Assembly: GCF_012849375.1 (NCBI RefSeq)
Contig: NZ_CP051684.1
Span: 4,340,001-4,404,000 of the forward strand
DNA length: 64,000 bases
Direction of reading: 5' to 3'
DNA from: Duganella dendranthematis
GTDB taxonomy: Bacteria > Pseudomonadota > Gammaproteobacteria > Burkholderiales > Burkholderiaceae_D
The notes under the pieces were generated by a model. It saw only the letters and a program-made list of their open reading frames with translations, ran no database searches and was not told the origin of the DNA. Positions 26,722 to 36,857 of the stretch are shown piece by piece. Every line of letters starts with the position of its first letter. Within the stretch, counting starts at the first letter, position 1. The translations under genes were made by a program, and so were the position numbers.

Positions 26722-29565
26722 TCAATGGTAGATGTGGCTGGTCGAGGGCAGTTTGTTCTCGGGCGCGGTGAGCGGCAGGTCGAGGGTGAAGGTGGTGCCG
26801 TCGCGGGAACTGTGCACGGTGATCAGGCCGCCCATCAGCGAGGTGACGATGTTGTAGCTGATCGACAGCCCCAGTCCGCTGCCGCCCTGGCCCAGCTTGG
26901 TGGTGAAGAAGGGATCGAAGATGCGCGACATGTGTTCGGGCGCGATGCCGCCGCCGTTGTCGCGGAAGCTCACCTGCACCCGGCCGTCGACCGGCGCCTG
27001 GGCGCGCAGCCACATGCTGCCGCTGCCGCCGGCCTTGCCGGCAAACGCGTGCAGCAGGGCGTTGTTGATGAAGTTGGCGATCACCTGACCATAAGGGCCG
27101 GGATAGCTGTCGAGCGAAATCGTCTCCGGCATGTCCAGCTCGATGCGGTGGCCGGCGGCGCGGATGCGGTTCATCATGGTCGCCACCACTTCCTGCGACA
27201 CCTGCGCCAGGTTGAAGTCACGCCGCTGTTCGGTGGTGCGGTCGACCGCCACCTGCTTGAAGCTGTTGACCAGGTTGGCCGCGCTGGTCAGGCCGCGCAT
27301 CACCAGCTCGTGCGCCTTGCGCGCGTCTTCCAGGTAGGCGGCCAGCGCCGAGCGTTTCAGGCCGCTGCCGTTCATCTGCGCTTCCAGTTCTTCGGTCTTC
27401 TGCACCAGCGTGCTGGCGATCAGCAGGCTGTTGCCGATTGGCGTGTTCAGCTCGTGGGCGACGCCGGCCATCAGCGCGCCCAGTGCGGCCAGCTTTTCCT
27501 GCGACACCAGCTGCGTTTGCGCGTCCTTCAACTGGCGATAGGCTTCGGCGTTGTCCAGCGCAATCGCGCCATACGCGCACAGGGTGCGGAAGATCAGCCG
27601 ATGGCGCTCGCCGTAAGCATTGGCCATGGTGCTTTGCACGGTCATCACACCGAGCGTGCGTTCGCCGACGCGCAGCGGCACGTACAGTGCGCTGACCATG
27701 ATCTGGGTGCCTGGGGCCAGGAAGATGTCGTCCGGGCCGGCGTTGGGGACGTAAATCTCGCTGCGCTCGCGCAGGCTGCGGGCGGCGTTGGCGCGCGGGT
27801 TGGCGACGTCGATGGTGTTACTGGCCAGCGGCTGGCCGTTTTCTATGCCGAACACGCGGCTGATGGTGTCGCAGCCGGGATCGCACAGGTAGATCGCCAG
27901 CGAGTTGGCCGGCAGCAGCGCCTGCACGTGGCGGTGCAGCGCCTGGAACACGGCGCCGGCATCAAGGTGGGTGGTGATTTCCTGCCCGATCGCCGACAGC
28001 CGTTCCAGGGTGGCCTTGGTCTGTTGTAGCAGGTCGACGCGGCGCGCTTCGGCGGCCGCCAGCTCGCGGTGATGGAAGCCTTCGGCGCGCGCGTGCTCGG
28101 TCTGGTGCTGCACCTGCATGGCGATGGCGCGGTTGGTGGCGTCCTGGCTGTGGGTTTTTGCGCGCGCCGCGGCCGCCTGCTGGGCGGCGGCGTAGGCTTG
28201 CTGGTAGTCGCCGATGTGGGCGTATTCGCGCGCCAGCGCTTCGTGCAGGTCGGCCGGCAGTGTGTAGCCGTTGATGTGGCCGGCCACCGCCAGCGCCTGG
28301 TGCAGGAAGTGCAGCGTGGCGTTGGGTTCGGTCATGCCGGCTGGCGGCGGCAACTGGTGGCGCAGGTGGATCAGCGACATCACGCGCAGCGCGGCGACGT
28401 GGTGGTAGCGGTCGGCCTGGGCTTGCGCCAGCTCGGCGGCCTGCACCGCCATCGCCAGCGCTTCCTGCGGACGGTCGAGGAAGCACAGCGCGTGCGCCTG
28501 ACCGCGCCGGGCGATGCTCTGGAAGTCGGCGTGTTGCAGCGCGTCGCCGCGCACACCCAGCTGGCGGAAGGCGTCCAGCGCGGTCGGATAATCGCCCTGG
28601 TCGAGCGCCAGGTCGCCCCGGTATTGCAGCGCGGTGGCATAGCTGCGCGCGCCGGCCAGCGGTGCCAGCAGCTCTACCGCTTCCTGCAGCAGCGCGGCGC
28701 TGGCCTCCAGCCGGCCGAGGCGGCGCATGCTGTCGGCGGTGTGGGTCAGGCAGGCGCCGATGCTGCGCGGCCAGCCGGTCGGCCGCGCCAGGTCGAGCGC
28801 GCTTTCCATCCATTCCAGCGCCGCTTCGTGGTCGTTCAGCGCGGTGAAGTCGAGGCCGATGTTGATGGCGGCGGTGATGGCCATGCGCAGCTGGCCACTC
28901 TCCAGCGCTGCTTCGTAGCAGTGCAGGTAGTGGCCGGCGGCGGCGCCGAAATCGCTGGCCTGGCTGGCGGCGATGCCGTAGTAATCGTAGATCCAGCTGG
29001 CGACGCCGGGCTGGTTTTCTTCCGCCGGCGTGAAGCGTTGCGACCAGCGTTCTTGGGCACTGGCCAGGTTGCGCAGCACTGCCCAGCGGGCGTTGACGGC
29101 GTCGGCGATCGCGCAGCGTTGCAGGTCGCCGCCGGCGCGGGCGATGGCCGCCGTCTGTTCCAGTTCGGCTTCGGCGGCGACATGGTCGCCGCGGTCGATG
29201 GCGATCCAGGCACGTAGCCAGTGGGCGTCGGCGTCGCCGGCGGCCAACTGCAAGGCGGCGCAGCGCTGGCCAGCCTGTTGCGCGAGGTCGTCGGCGGCGT
29301 CCAGCTGACCATTCAGCCAGGCCGCTTCGGCGCGTACCAGTTGCAGGCGGGCGCTGTGGGCGTCGCGTTGTTCAGTGGGGAGGGCGGGGACGGCGCTGGC
29401 CAGCAGCGCTTCGGCTTCGGCCGCCAGGTGCAGCGCGCGCGGCGTGTCCCGCTGGCGTAGATGCCAGGCCAAGGGCAGCAGCAGCGACAGACGCGCCGGA
29501 CCACGCAGCGGCGGCAGGGCGGCCTCCCACTCGGCTAACGCGTCGTCCAGCGCAAACATGTCCAT
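26722..29565 (-). CDS. sensor histidine kinase with N-terminal TPR-like and GAF domains
   Basis: 947 residues, no membrane helix. Residues about 1-480 are alanine-rich helical repeats of TPR type; about 520-690 form a GAF domain (YVPLRVGERTLGVMTVQS). The kinase core has GVAHELNTPIGNSLL with phospho-acceptor H704, N box NFINNALLHAF (831-841), DNGGG (869-873), FDPFFTTK and GGSGLGLS. No response regulator is adjacent, so the partner is elsewhere. ATG at 29565 has GGGGAAG upstream. It lies 50 bases after rsgA on the same strand. Confidence 0.88.
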   Translation of the reverse strand: MDMFALDDALAEWEAALPPLRGPARLSLLLPLAWHLRQRDTPRALHLAAEAEALLASAVPALPTEQRDAHSARLQLVRAEAAWLNGQLDAADDLAQQAGQRCAALQLAAGDADAHWLRAWIAIDRGDHVAAEAELEQTAAIARAGGDLQRCAIADAVNARWAVLRNLASAQERWSQRFTPAEENQPGVASWIYDYYGIAASQASDFGAAAGHYLHCYEAALESGQLRMAITAAINIGLDFTALNDHEAALEWMESALDLARPTGWPRSIGACLTHTADSMRRLGRLEASAALLQEAVELLAPLAGARSYATALQYRGDLALDQGDYPTALDAFRQLGVRGDALQHADFQSIARRGQAHALCFLDRPQEALAMAVQAAELAQAQADRYHHVAALRVMSLIHLRHQLPPPAGMTEPNATLHFLHQALAVAGHINGYTLPADLHEALAREYAHIGDYQQAYAAAQQAAAARAKTHSQDATNRAIAMQVQHQTEHARAEGFHHRELAAAEARRVDLLQQTKATLERLSAIGQEITTHLDAGAVFQALHRHVQALLPANSLAIYLCDPGCDTISRVFGIENGQPLASNTIDVANPRANAARSLRERSEIYVPNAGPDDIFLAPGTQIMVSALYVPLRVGERTLGVMTVQSTMANAYGERHRLIFRTLCAYGAIALDNAEAYRQLKDAQTQLVSQEKLAALGALMAGVAHELNTPIGNSLLIASTLVQKTEELEAQMNGSGLKRSALAAYLEDARKAHELVMRGLTSAANLVNSFKQVAVDRTTEQRRDFNLAQVSQEVVATMMNRIRAAGHRIELDMPETISLDSYPGPYGQVIANFINNALLHAFAGKAGGSGSMWLRAQAPVDGRVQVSFRDNGGGIAPEHMSRIFDPFFTTKLGQGGSGLGLSISYNIVTSLMGGLITVHSSRDGTTFTLDLPLTAPENKLPSTSHIYH

Positions 29566-29615
29566 CGGCTTCCCCAGGATACTTGCTCCAAGGCATTATA
29601 GACGCAAGCTTGTTG

Positions 29616-30530
29616 TTAATACAGTGTTTGTGATGACTCGTGCAACAGCTGGCCGTACAGGGTGTGGCGCATCTTGGCGATCTTGCCTTCGGCGACGGCG
29701 TCCAGCACCGCGCATTGCGGCTCGATCAGGTGGCGGCAATTGTAGAACTTGCAGTGACCCAGGTATGGGGCAAATTCTACAAAGGCGCGCTCCAGCATGC
29801 CCTCGCTCAGATGGTAGAGGCCGAACTCCTGGAAGCCGGGCGAATCGATGATCGACGAGGCCGGGCCCAGGTCGGGCAGCGTGTACAGGCGGGTGAAGGT
29901 GGTGGTGTGCTTGCCGGTGTCGAGTGCGGCGGAGATTTCGCGCACGGCGATGTCGGCATCCGGCACCAGCAGGTTGATCAGCGACGACTTGCCCATGCCG
30001 GACTGGCCGATCAGGATCGACGACTGGCCGGCCAGCAGCGGCCGCAAGGTGGCGACCGCGTGTTCCGGCGCGGCGGTGGCCGAGACTTCATGCACCGGGT
30101 AGCCCAGGTTGGCGTACAGCTGCACCCGCTCGCGGGCGCGCGGCAGGGCGGCGGCGACGTCGGTCTTGTTGAGGATCAGGTGCGCCTTGATGCCGGCCGC
30201 TTCCGCCGCCACCAGCGAGCGCGACACCAGGTCGTCGGTAAAGCCCGGCTCGGTGGCGACCACGATGAACAGTTGCGTCAGATTGGCCGCCAGCAGCTTG
30301 GACTTGTACTGGTCCGAGCGGTACAGCAGCGTCTGGCGTTCCTCGATCTTGTCGATCACGCCCTGGTCGGGCGAGGTCATGGTGATGTGGACGATGTCGC
30401 CCACCGCCACATTGGTCTTCTTGCCGCGCGTGACGCACTGCAGCTTGACGCCGTCCGCTTCCGCCAGGTAGTGGCGGCCGTGGGCGGCGATGATGATGGC
30501 GGTGCGCTGCTGGTTCGGGGCGTCGCTCAT
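29616..30530 (-). CDS. rsgA: ribosome small subunit-dependent GTPase A
   Basis: 304 residues. N-terminal OB-fold, then a circularly permuted GTPase with NKTD (G4) before [12 protein letters not shown] (G1, near 175) and DSPGF (G3), and a C-terminal zinc motif ([14 protein letters not shown]). RsgA acts in late 30S ribosome maturation. The ATG overlaps the phhB stop as ATGA; third gene of an M48-phhB-rsgA operon. Confidence 0.95.
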   Translation of the reverse strand: MSDAPNQQRTAIIIAAHGRHYLAEADGVKLQCVTRGKKTNVAVGDIVHITMTSPDQGVIDKIEERQTLLYRSDQYKSKLLAANLTQLFIVVATEPGFTDDLVSRSLVAAEAAGIKAHLILNKTDVAAALPRARERVQLYANLGYPVHEVSATAAPEHAVATLRPLLAGQSSILIGQSGMGKSSLINLLVPDADIAVREISAALDTGKHTTTFTRLYTLPDLGPASSIIDSPGFQEFGLYHLSEGMLERAFVEFAPYLGHCKFYNCRHLIEPQCAVLDAVAEGKIAKMRHTLYGQLLHESSQTLY

Positions 30531-30874
30531 GCCGGCACCGCCGCTTGCTGGTACAGCGCGTCGGCCTTGGCGGCGCAGATGAAGTCGTTGTCGGTCAGGC
30601 CGTGGGCGGAGTGGGTGTCGTAGCGGACGACGCAGGTGTTGTAGGTGACGGTCATTTCGGGGTGGTGGTCTTCAGTGTGGCTTACGTATGCCAGGGCGTT
30701 GACGAAGGCCATGGTGCGATGATAATTCTTGAAGGCGAAGCTGCGCGTCAGGCGGCCGTGGTCGATCGTCCAGTCCGGCAGCAGCGCTTGCAGTTGCGCG
30801 GCCGCGCCGGCGTCCAGCGCGGCCGTGCGGGGACGGCAGCGGGCGGCCAGCAGGTCAGCGCGGGTGGTCATCAT
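30527..30874 (-). CDS. phhB: 4a-hydroxytetrahydrobiopterin dehydratase
   Basis: 115 residues, normal for PCD/PhhB. The signature [21 protein letters not shown], with the catalytic histidines and the following aspartate (GLTDND), is complete. It dehydrates 4a-hydroxytetrahydrobiopterin, recycling the pterin cofactor of phenylalanine hydroxylase. ATGA overlaps tie it to the M48 protease upstream and rsgA downstream. A second ATG follows the first directly, so the start may shift by one codon. Confidence 0.9.
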   Translation of the reverse strand: MMTTRADLLAARCRPRTAALDAGAAAQLQALLPDWTIDHGRLTRSFAFKNYHRTMAFVNALAYVSHTEDHHPEMTVTYNTCVVRYDTHSAHGLTDNDFICAAKADALYQQAAVPA

Positions 30875-32139
30875 GACGCCGCCAGGTTCAGTTGACGGAT
30901 GCGCACGCTGGCCGGCGGGTGCGAGTCGTAGAAGGCCGAATGCAGCGGATCGGGCGTCAGCGTCGAGGCGTTATCTTCGTACATCTTGACCAGCGCCGAC
31001 ACCAGGTCGCGCGCATCGGTATGCTTGGCGGCAAACGCATCGGCCTCAAACTCGTGCTTGCGCGAACCCAGCGACGTCAGCGGGTTGAACAGGAAGGTGA
31101 ATACCGGCAGCACCAGCATGAACAACAACAGCGCCATGGCGTCGTTGCCCTGGCCCGGCAGCAGCAGCGGGTTGACGCCCAGGCCGTCGTAGAACCACGG
31201 CTGGGTCTTCAGGTAGCCCAGCAGCGCCAGGAAGCCCAGCGAAATCGCGAACATCATGCTGATGCGCTTGATGATGTGTTTCAGCTTGAAGTGGCCCAGC
31301 TCGTGCGCCAGTACCGCCTCGATTTCCTGCGGTTGCAGGCGCGACAGCAGGGTGTCGAAGAAGACGATACGCTTGTTGGCGCCGAAGCCGGAGAAGTAGG
31401 CATTGCCGTGGGCGCTGCGCTTGGAGCCGTCCATCACGAACAGGCCCTTGGAGGCGAAGCCGACGCGCGTCATCAGCCCTTCGATGCGGGCTTTCAGCGA
31501 CTGGTCTTCCAGCGGCGTGAATTTGTTGAACAGCGGCGCGATCACGGTGGGGAACAGCACCATCATCAGCAGCTGGAAGCCGCTCCACACCACCCAGGTG
31601 TACAGCCACCACAGGTCGCCGGTCTGGTTCATCAAGGTCAGCACCACCCACGCCAGCGGCAGGCCGATGGCCGCCGCCAGCAGCGAACCCTTGATCAGGT
31701 CGCCGAAGAACAGGCCCTTGCTCATCTTGTTAAATCCGAAACGCTGCTCCAGGCCGAATTGCTTGTAATAGTCGAACGGCAGGTCGATCAGGCCGGAAAT
31801 CAGCGCGAACGCGGCCAGCAGCGCCAGCTGGTAGACCATGCCGGGGCCGGTCGCCTGGAAAATCTGCAGCGACAGCCATTGCAGCCCGCCCAGCAGCGTA
31901 AAGCCGACCAGCACCACGGTATTGACCATCAGCGTCAGCAGGCCGTATTGGGTGCGGGCGATGGTGTAGTCGGCGGCCTTCTGATGGGCAGCCAACGGTA
32001 TCTTTTCGGCAAATTCCGCCGGCACGGCGCTGCGGTGCGCCAGCACATGACGGAGTTGACGCGACGCCAGCCAGAAACGGACCAGCAGCGTCAAAATAAT
32101 GAAAGATACGAACAAAATCGAAAACGCGAGTGAATACAT
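30871..32139 (-). CDS. M48 family metallopeptidase (Ste24/CAAX protease-like)
   Basis: 422 residues. Several membrane helices (1-22, 65-85, 100-120, 150-170, 180-200), the zinc-protease motif HELGH at 279-283, two further C-terminal helices, and a late EADAFAAKH that supplies the third zinc ligand. The architecture is that of Ste24-like integral membrane proteases, presumably in inner-membrane protein quality control. First gene of the operon with phhB and rsgA; divergent from orn. Confidence 0.9.
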   Translation of the reverse strand: MYSLAFSILFVSFIILTLLVRFWLASRQLRHVLAHRSAVPAEFAEKIPLAAHQKAADYTIARTQYGLLTLMVNTVVLVGFTLLGGLQWLSLQIFQATGPGMVYQLALLAAFALISGLIDLPFDYYKQFGLEQRFGFNKMSKGLFFGDLIKGSLLAAAIGLPLAWVVLTLMNQTGDLWWLYTWVVWSGFQLLMMVLFPTVIAPLFNKFTPLEDQSLKARIEGLMTRVGFASKGLFVMDGSKRSAHGNAYFSGFGANKRIVFFDTLLSRLQPQEIEAVLAHELGHFKLKHIIKRISMMFAISLGFLALLGYLKTQPWFYDGLGVNPLLLPGQGNDAMALLLFMLVLPVFTFLFNPLTSLGSRKHEFEADAFAAKHTDARDLVSALVKMYEDNASTLTPDPLHSAFYDSHPPASVRIRQLNLAAS

Positions 32140-32195
32140 TCTGTGCCTGTGAGAAAATGGCAGATTCGGATTAATTTAGCCAAGAGAAGAGAATT

Positions 32196-32792
32196 ATGTC
32201 ACAAGCTACTGATTTGCCAGAAGGTTCCGCCGCTGTACCCGCCGCGCCACGCCCGAATGAATTCAACCTGGTGTGGGTGGACATGGAGATGACCGGCCTG
32301 GAGCCGGACACCGACCGCATCATCGAAGTGGCGGTGGTGGTCACCGACATGCACCTGAACGTGCTGGCCGAAGCGCCGGTGTTCGCCATCCACCAGTCGG
32401 ACGAAACCTTGGACAAGATGGATGCCTGGAACCGCGGCACGCACGGCCGTTCCGGCCTGACCGAGCGCGTCAAGGCGTCGACTGTGACCGAAGCGCAGGC
32501 GGAAGAAGAGCTGATCAAGTTCATGAAACTGTGGGTGCCGAAGGGCAAAGCGCCAATGTGCGGCAACACCATCGGCCAGGACCGCCGCTTCATGGTGCGC
32601 TACATGCCGAAGCTGGAAGCGTTCTTCCACTACCGGAATATCGACGTCTCGACGCTGAAGGAACTGGGCAAGCGCTGGAAACCGGAAATGGTCAGCGGCT
32701 TCAAGAAAGCCCAAAAACACACCGCGCTGGCCGACATCATCGAGTCGATCGAGGAACTGAAGTACTACCGCGAGCATTTCATCAAGCTGTGA
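32196..32792 (+). CDS. orn: oligoribonuclease
   Basis: 198 residues. DEDDh 3'-5' exonuclease with D29 and E31 in [12 protein letters not shown], a further aspartate in GQDRRFM and the late KHTALADI. It degrades 2-5 nt RNAs including pGpG, so it also completes c-di-GMP breakdown. About 20 extra alanine/proline-rich residues precede the conserved [19 protein letters not shown] lies upstream. The stop overlaps the next start as TGATG. Confidence 0.95.
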   Translation: MSQATDLPEGSAAVPAAPRPNEFNLVWVDMEMTGLEPDTDRIIEVAVVVTDMHLNVLAEAPVFAIHQSDETLDKMDAWNRGTHGRSGLTERVKASTVTEAQAEEELIKFMKLWVPKGKAPMCGNTIGQDRRFMVRYMPKLEAFFHYRNIDVSTLKELGKRWKPEMVSGFKKAQKHTALADIIESIEELKYYREHFIKL

Positions 32793-33787
32793 TGATCCGC
32801 CGTCTGCTGCTGGCGCTGGGCGCCTTGGCCGCCGCCGGTGCCGTTCACGCACAGGCGCAGGAGTTCGGCTACAAGGACTGGGCCGGCGCCTGCGACAACA
32901 CCCGCCATTGCGAGATCGTGGGCTATCAGCGCGAGGAGGCCGAACTGCCGGTCACGCTGATGCTGGCGCGCGACGCCGGCGGCAGTGCGCCGGTGCAGGC
33001 GTGGCTGATGGCATTATCCGGCGACGGCGAAGCCGCCAACCTGAGCATCCGCGCCGGCAATGTCGTCATCCAGGGCATTAATGGCGTGCTCAAGCCGGAG
33101 CAGATCGCGCGCCTGCTGCCGGCGCTGAAGAAAGCCGACACGGCCAGCGTCACCGACGGCAAGCAGCAGTGGGAACTGTCCTTGGCCGGCCTCAACGCGG
33201 CGCTGCTGAAGATGGACGACCTGCAAGGCAGGGTCGATACCGCGACCGCGCTGGCGCGTCCGGGCAGCAAGCCGGCCAGCAGCGTACCGTCCGCGCTGCC
33301 GGCGCCGCTGCTGCGCGCCGCGCCAGTCGCGGCGACCCGCGCCAGCGATGCGGCGCTGCTGCCCAAGCTGCTCAAGGCGCTGCCGGCCAACGATTGCCAG
33401 GACGGCCCCGGCGCCGACGCCAGTCTGCGTCATCAAGTCGTGCGGCTGACGGGCCGTCAGGTGTTGCTGTTCGTCGAGTGTGTACGCGGCGCTTATCAGT
33501 CTTCCTACGCGTTGTGGCTCGCCAACGACAAGCCGCCGTATGCACCACAGGTGTTGCCGCTGCCGTTGCCCGGGGGCGAGCGGGACGACGCACCGATGGA
33601 ACCGGAATTCAACAGGGGCGTGCTGCATACCTACGGCAAGGGCCGGGGGATAGGCGACTGCGGCGACGCCACCGAGTGGCTGTGGACGGCGGACGGCTTC
33701 CAGCTGCTGTCGGCGACCCGGGCGCCGATGTGTCGTGGCATGCCGGGCGGCGGCTTTCCGCTGCGGTTGTGGACGGCCAGGCGCTAG
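32792..33787 (+). CDS. DUF1176 domain-containing secreted protein
   Basis: 331 residues. Signal peptide [20 protein letters not shown], then the DUF1176 pattern: KDWAGACDNTRHCEIVGYQ, paired cysteines through the protein, and the terminal GDATEWLWTADGFQLLSAT. The family is periplasmic and of unknown function. ATG at 32792 shares bases with the orn stop, so translation is coupled. A longer frame to 32273 only shadows orn. Confidence 0.85.
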   Translation: MIRRLLLALGALAAAGAVHAQAQEFGYKDWAGACDNTRHCEIVGYQREEAELPVTLMLARDAGGSAPVQAWLMALSGDGEAANLSIRAGNVVIQGINGVLKPEQIARLLPALKKADTASVTDGKQQWELSLAGLNAALLKMDDLQGRVDTATALARPGSKPASSVPSALPAPLLRAAPVAATRASDAALLPKLLKALPANDCQDGPGADASLRHQVVRLTGRQVLLFVECVRGAYQSSYALWLANDKPPYAPQVLPLPLPGGERDDAPMEPEFNRGVLHTYGKGRGIGDCGDATEWLWTADGFQLLSATRAPMCRGMPGGGFPLRLWTARR

Positions 33788-33921
33788 CAAGCGGGCTGTG
33801 ATGCTGCGTTAAGCATGGGCGCGACGCTGTGCGCGGCAGGCGATGGCGGTGGCGTGGCGCACGGTAGCGCGCTTGCTGCTGGGCTAGAGTAGCCTGTCGC
33901 CTTCCACCCTGATTGCCTTCC

Positions 33922-34800
33922 ATGTCCCGATCCTCCCTGATGTTGCTGTTGGCATTGCCGCTGTTGCTGCTGGCGCTGGCCGCCTGCTCGCCGTTGACGA
34001 CGCTGAACGCCTTGTCGCCAGGCGGTGCTTCCGAACGTACGCTGGACCTGGCCTATGGCGACGGGCCGCGCCGCAAGCTGGACGTCTACCGCCCGCGCGA
34101 ACTGCCGGCTGGCCAGACGACAGCGCCGGTGGTGGTGTTTTTCTACGGCGGCAACTGGGTGGCCGGCGAGCGCGGCGACTATGCGTTTGTCGGCCGCGCG
34201 CTGGCGTCGCGCGGGATCGTGGCGGTGATTGCCGATTACCGCCTGTATCCGGAAGTCAGTTACCCCGATTTTCTCAAGGACGTGGCGCAAGCCGTGGCGT
34301 GGACGCGCCAGCACGCCGCGCAATACGGCGGCGATCCGCAACGCCTGTTTGTCATGGGGCATAGCGCCGGCGCGTACAACGCGGCGATGATCGCGCTCGA
34401 TCCGCGCTGGTTGGCAGAGCAGGGCATGGCGCAGTCGGCCTTGCGCGGCTGGATCGGCCTGGCCGGGCCTTACGACTTTTTACCGATAGAAAACCCGACC
34501 ACCAAGCCGGTGTTTCACTTTCCTGGCACGCCGCCAGAGTCGCAACCCATCCGTCACGTAACGGCTGCAGCACCGCCAGCGTTGCTGATTGCGGCGCGCA
34601 GCGACCGCCTGGTGGACCCGGCGCGCAATACCGGCCGTCTGGCCGCCGCGCTGCGGGCCCAGCACGTGCCGGTAACGGAGCTGTACTACGACCGCGTCAG
34701 CCATACCACATTGGTGGCGACGCTGGCGGCGCCGCTGCGCTGGCTGGCGCCGACGCTCGATGATGTCGCCGCCTATGTGCAGGCGCCCCCTGCAAAATAA
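33922..34800 (+). CDS. alpha/beta hydrolase lipoprotein (esterase/lipase-like)
   Basis: 292 residues. Signal peptide with lipobox LALAACSP, so anchored by lipid at Cys22. The hydrolase core shows FFYGGNWVAGERGDY (oxyanion segment), the nucleophile elbow GHSAGA, an aspartate in ARSDRLVDPARN and a histidine in VSHTT. It resembles BD-FAE/carboxylesterase-type proteins; the substrate is unknown. ATG at 33922 is preferred to the TTG three codons upstream. No clear ribosome binding site. Confidence 0.85.
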   Translation: MSRSSLMLLLALPLLLLALAACSPLTTLNALSPGGASERTLDLAYGDGPRRKLDVYRPRELPAGQTTAPVVVFFYGGNWVAGERGDYAFVGRALASRGIVAVIADYRLYPEVSYPDFLKDVAQAVAWTRQHAAQYGGDPQRLFVMGHSAGAYNAAMIALDPRWLAEQGMAQSALRGWIGLAGPYDFLPIENPTTKPVFHFPGTPPESQPIRHVTAAAPPALLIAARSDRLVDPARNTGRLAAALRAQHVPVTELYYDRVSHTTLVATLAAPLRWLAPTLDDVAAYVQAPPAK

Positions 34801-34820
34801 GCGGCAGCGGTGACGCCGCG

Positions 34821-34848
34821 CCGCGCGAATCGCGCGCCGTCTTTTTCC
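34821..34848 (+). terminator. probable intrinsic terminator
   Basis: The GC-only inverted repeat CGCGCG/CGCGCG with an AAT core is followed by CCGTCTTTTTCCTTTT. It lies about 20 bases after the hydrolase stop. Confidence 0.5.
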
Positions 34849-34902
34849 TTTTGGCATTAATATCCGCAGATATCAACTTACTAACAATGATCTGCAGAAA
34901 CC

Positions 34903-35904
34903 ATGTCCGATATCCTGGAACCCGTCCCGCCGGTCGTCTCGACCGAACCTCCGCCACCCGAGAAAAAGCCGCGCCGGTGGGGCCGCTACATTTTGTATGT
35001 GTTGGCTACGCTGGGCGTGCTGGCGATCGTGCTGGTCGGCGCCGCGTTCTATAAGGCCAATCAGGGGCCGGTGCTGGTCAAGATCGACGAGGCTGCCTCA
35101 ATCGACGAATCGATGACACGCAACTACGGCAAATATTCAGCTGAACGAAAAGGCTGGATGTACGTCGACCAGAATAACCAGCCCTTCCTGGTGCGCGTGG
35201 TGCAGCAGGCGCGGATTGAGGCGGTTGGCGCCAGCGATGAGCTGTACTTCGTCACCAGCGGCATCCCGCTCAGCGGCGAAGCCACCGGCTTCTACGGCGT
35301 GTTCCAGATCCGCTCGGACGGCAAGGGCGGCGATGGCCTGGTCGAGATTAGCGACCCGGTGCGCGAGCTTTACGAAGTGCCGTTGAAGCCGGAAAACGTC
35401 CACTTCGAGGCGCTGTCCGAGACGCTGTGGGGCTGGGTGATCAAGGTGCAGAGCGGGCTAGAGCCGAAGCATGATCGTGTGACGGTAAGCAATGTGGTGC
35501 TGGCGCCGCACGGCGAGAGCATCGCCGAACTGGCCAAGTTCCGTGCCGCAGCCGACGCCGATCCCGGCAAGGATTGCGCGCAAGCCAATGCCGAATACGC
35601 GGAATGGGAAAAGCTGGTCGAGCGCTACACCAAGCGCTCCCCGGACGCCACCGACGAGGAAGTGGCCGCCGGCGCCGAGGCGGTGCAGCATCAGCCGGTT
35701 CGCTGCGAGCATGCGCGCTGGACCTATGCCACGGCGCCGGTCAACGGCCCGTTCCCGGGACCGTTGACGGTGACCGCCAAGGGCTCGCAATACGGTGCGC
35801 CGATGGAACCGAAGCGCTGGAAGCTAATGTTCGACAACAAAGCGTTTGTCTACAACGTGCCGGAGGAGTTGATGTACGAAGACCAGTACGGCGAAGAAGA
35901 GTAA
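34903..35904 (+). CDS. single-pass membrane protein of unknown function
   Basis: 333 residues. A proline-rich basic N-terminus (PPPPEKKPRRWGR), one membrane helix (about 29-50), and a large extracytoplasmic domain with two cysteines around 225 and 263. The acidic tail ends MYEDQYGEEE. It contains a substrate-free-looking repeat of polar beta segments, but I recognise no family. It is probably transcribed alone. Confidence 0.75.
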   Translation: MSDILEPVPPVVSTEPPPPEKKPRRWGRYILYVLATLGVLAIVLVGAAFYKANQGPVLVKIDEAASIDESMTRNYGKYSAERKGWMYVDQNNQPFLVRVVQQARIEAVGASDELYFVTSGIPLSGEATGFYGVFQIRSDGKGGDGLVEISDPVRELYEVPLKPENVHFEALSETLWGWVIKVQSGLEPKHDRVTVSNVVLAPHGESIAELAKFRAAADADPGKDCAQANAEYAEWEKLVERYTKRSPDATDEEVAAGAEAVQHQPVRCEHARWTYATAPVNGPFPGPLTVTAKGSQYGAPMEPKRWKLMFDNKAFVYNVPEELMYEDQYGEEE

Positions 35905-35932
35905 AGCGTTCCTGCCTTGGTCCTGCACTGAG

Positions 35933-36811
35933 TTATTTCGCAGTCAGTACCAGCGGCACGGCCCGCGCCCAGCGGTTGGACGACAGCGAGAACGTCAGCG
36001 CGCGCACCTGGTGATACCAGCCGGCCGGCACATACAGCATGTCGCCCGGCTGCACCAGCACCTCGATCAGCGTGGCCTGGCGCGCCAGCGGGAAGCTGTC
36101 GTAGTCCGGTGCTTCCGGATCGAACGGCGAACCGAACAGCATGGCGCTGGCTTCCCTGGTGTAGAGGAATTCATCATGATGCGGGGGCGCCAGGAAGATG
36201 CGCTTGGTGCCCCAGATCTGCGCGAAGATATTGTCGTCGTAATCGCAATGCAGCGGCGTCAGCGTGCCGGCCGGGCCGACCCAGAAGCGCGCCGGGCCCA
36301 TCTTGTCGAACCAGGTCGGCCAGTGGCACATGCTGTTCAACTCGCGCAATTCCAGATTGCCGAGATAGGGCGGCAGGCCTTCGGTGCGCGCGGCCAAGTC
36401 CAGATACTCGGCCATGGTCATGTCCTGCATGGCGCGGTCCGGCGCGAAGGCGGTGGTGATGTAATCGCCGACGCGGGCGCGCACCGCCATGTGGCCGTGC
36501 TTGTCGCGCAGCAGGTCCGGTGTGTGGGCGCTCAGCGGCCAGCGTCCGACCACGCCATCAATCAGAAACGGCAGCCCCTGGGCGGCGCGCTGGCGAAAAT
36601 CGGCGGCGCTGAGTCCACGCACGCGTGGCACCGCGGTCATGGCCGGCAGCGCGCGTGCGGTCTGCTTGATCGCTTCGCGCATCGCATGGATGGAACTGAC
36701 GCCACGCACTTGCGCATCGCGCTGCTCGCGCGCCAGCTTGTTGGCGGCCGCCTGTTCCGGCGTCTCGGTGGCCAGCACGCGCGGCGGCAGGTTCTTTTGC
36801 TTTCTTAACAT
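35933..36811 (-). CDS. cupin-like (JmjC-type) domain protein
   Basis: 292 residues. The core GFWVGPAGTLTPLHCDYDDNIFAQIWGTKRIFL-like region carries HxD (LHCDYD) and a later histidine in VPAGWYHQVRALTFSLS. Together these are the Fe(II) ligands of cupin_8/JmjC oxygenases, so 2-oxoglutarate-dependent hydroxylation is plausible. Residues 1-75 are a basic, helical extension. ATG at 36811 is used; a TTG at 36871 would overlap the upstream gene. The substrate is unknown. Confidence 0.82.
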   Translation of the reverse strand: MLRKQKNLPPRVLATETPEQAAANKLAREQRDAQVRGVSSIHAMREAIKQTARALPAMTAVPRVRGLSAADFRQRAAQGLPFLIDGVVGRWPLSAHTPDLLRDKHGHMAVRARVGDYITTAFAPDRAMQDMTMAEYLDLAARTEGLPPYLGNLELRELNSMCHWPTWFDKMGPARFWVGPAGTLTPLHCDYDDNIFAQIWGTKRIFLAPPHHDEFLYTREASAMLFGSPFDPEAPDYDSFPLARQATLIEVLVQPGDMLYVPAGWYHQVRALTFSLSSNRWARAVPLVLTAK

Positions 36812-36857
36812 CTCAGACTTGTATTCTCGGTGGGGGCGCCGCCATTGTAGCCCCGGC

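Noticed and set aside
32273..32791. N-terminal extension of the DUF1176 gene across orn
   Set aside because: The extended part is the shifted frame of orn; the true start is a signal peptide ATG at 32792.
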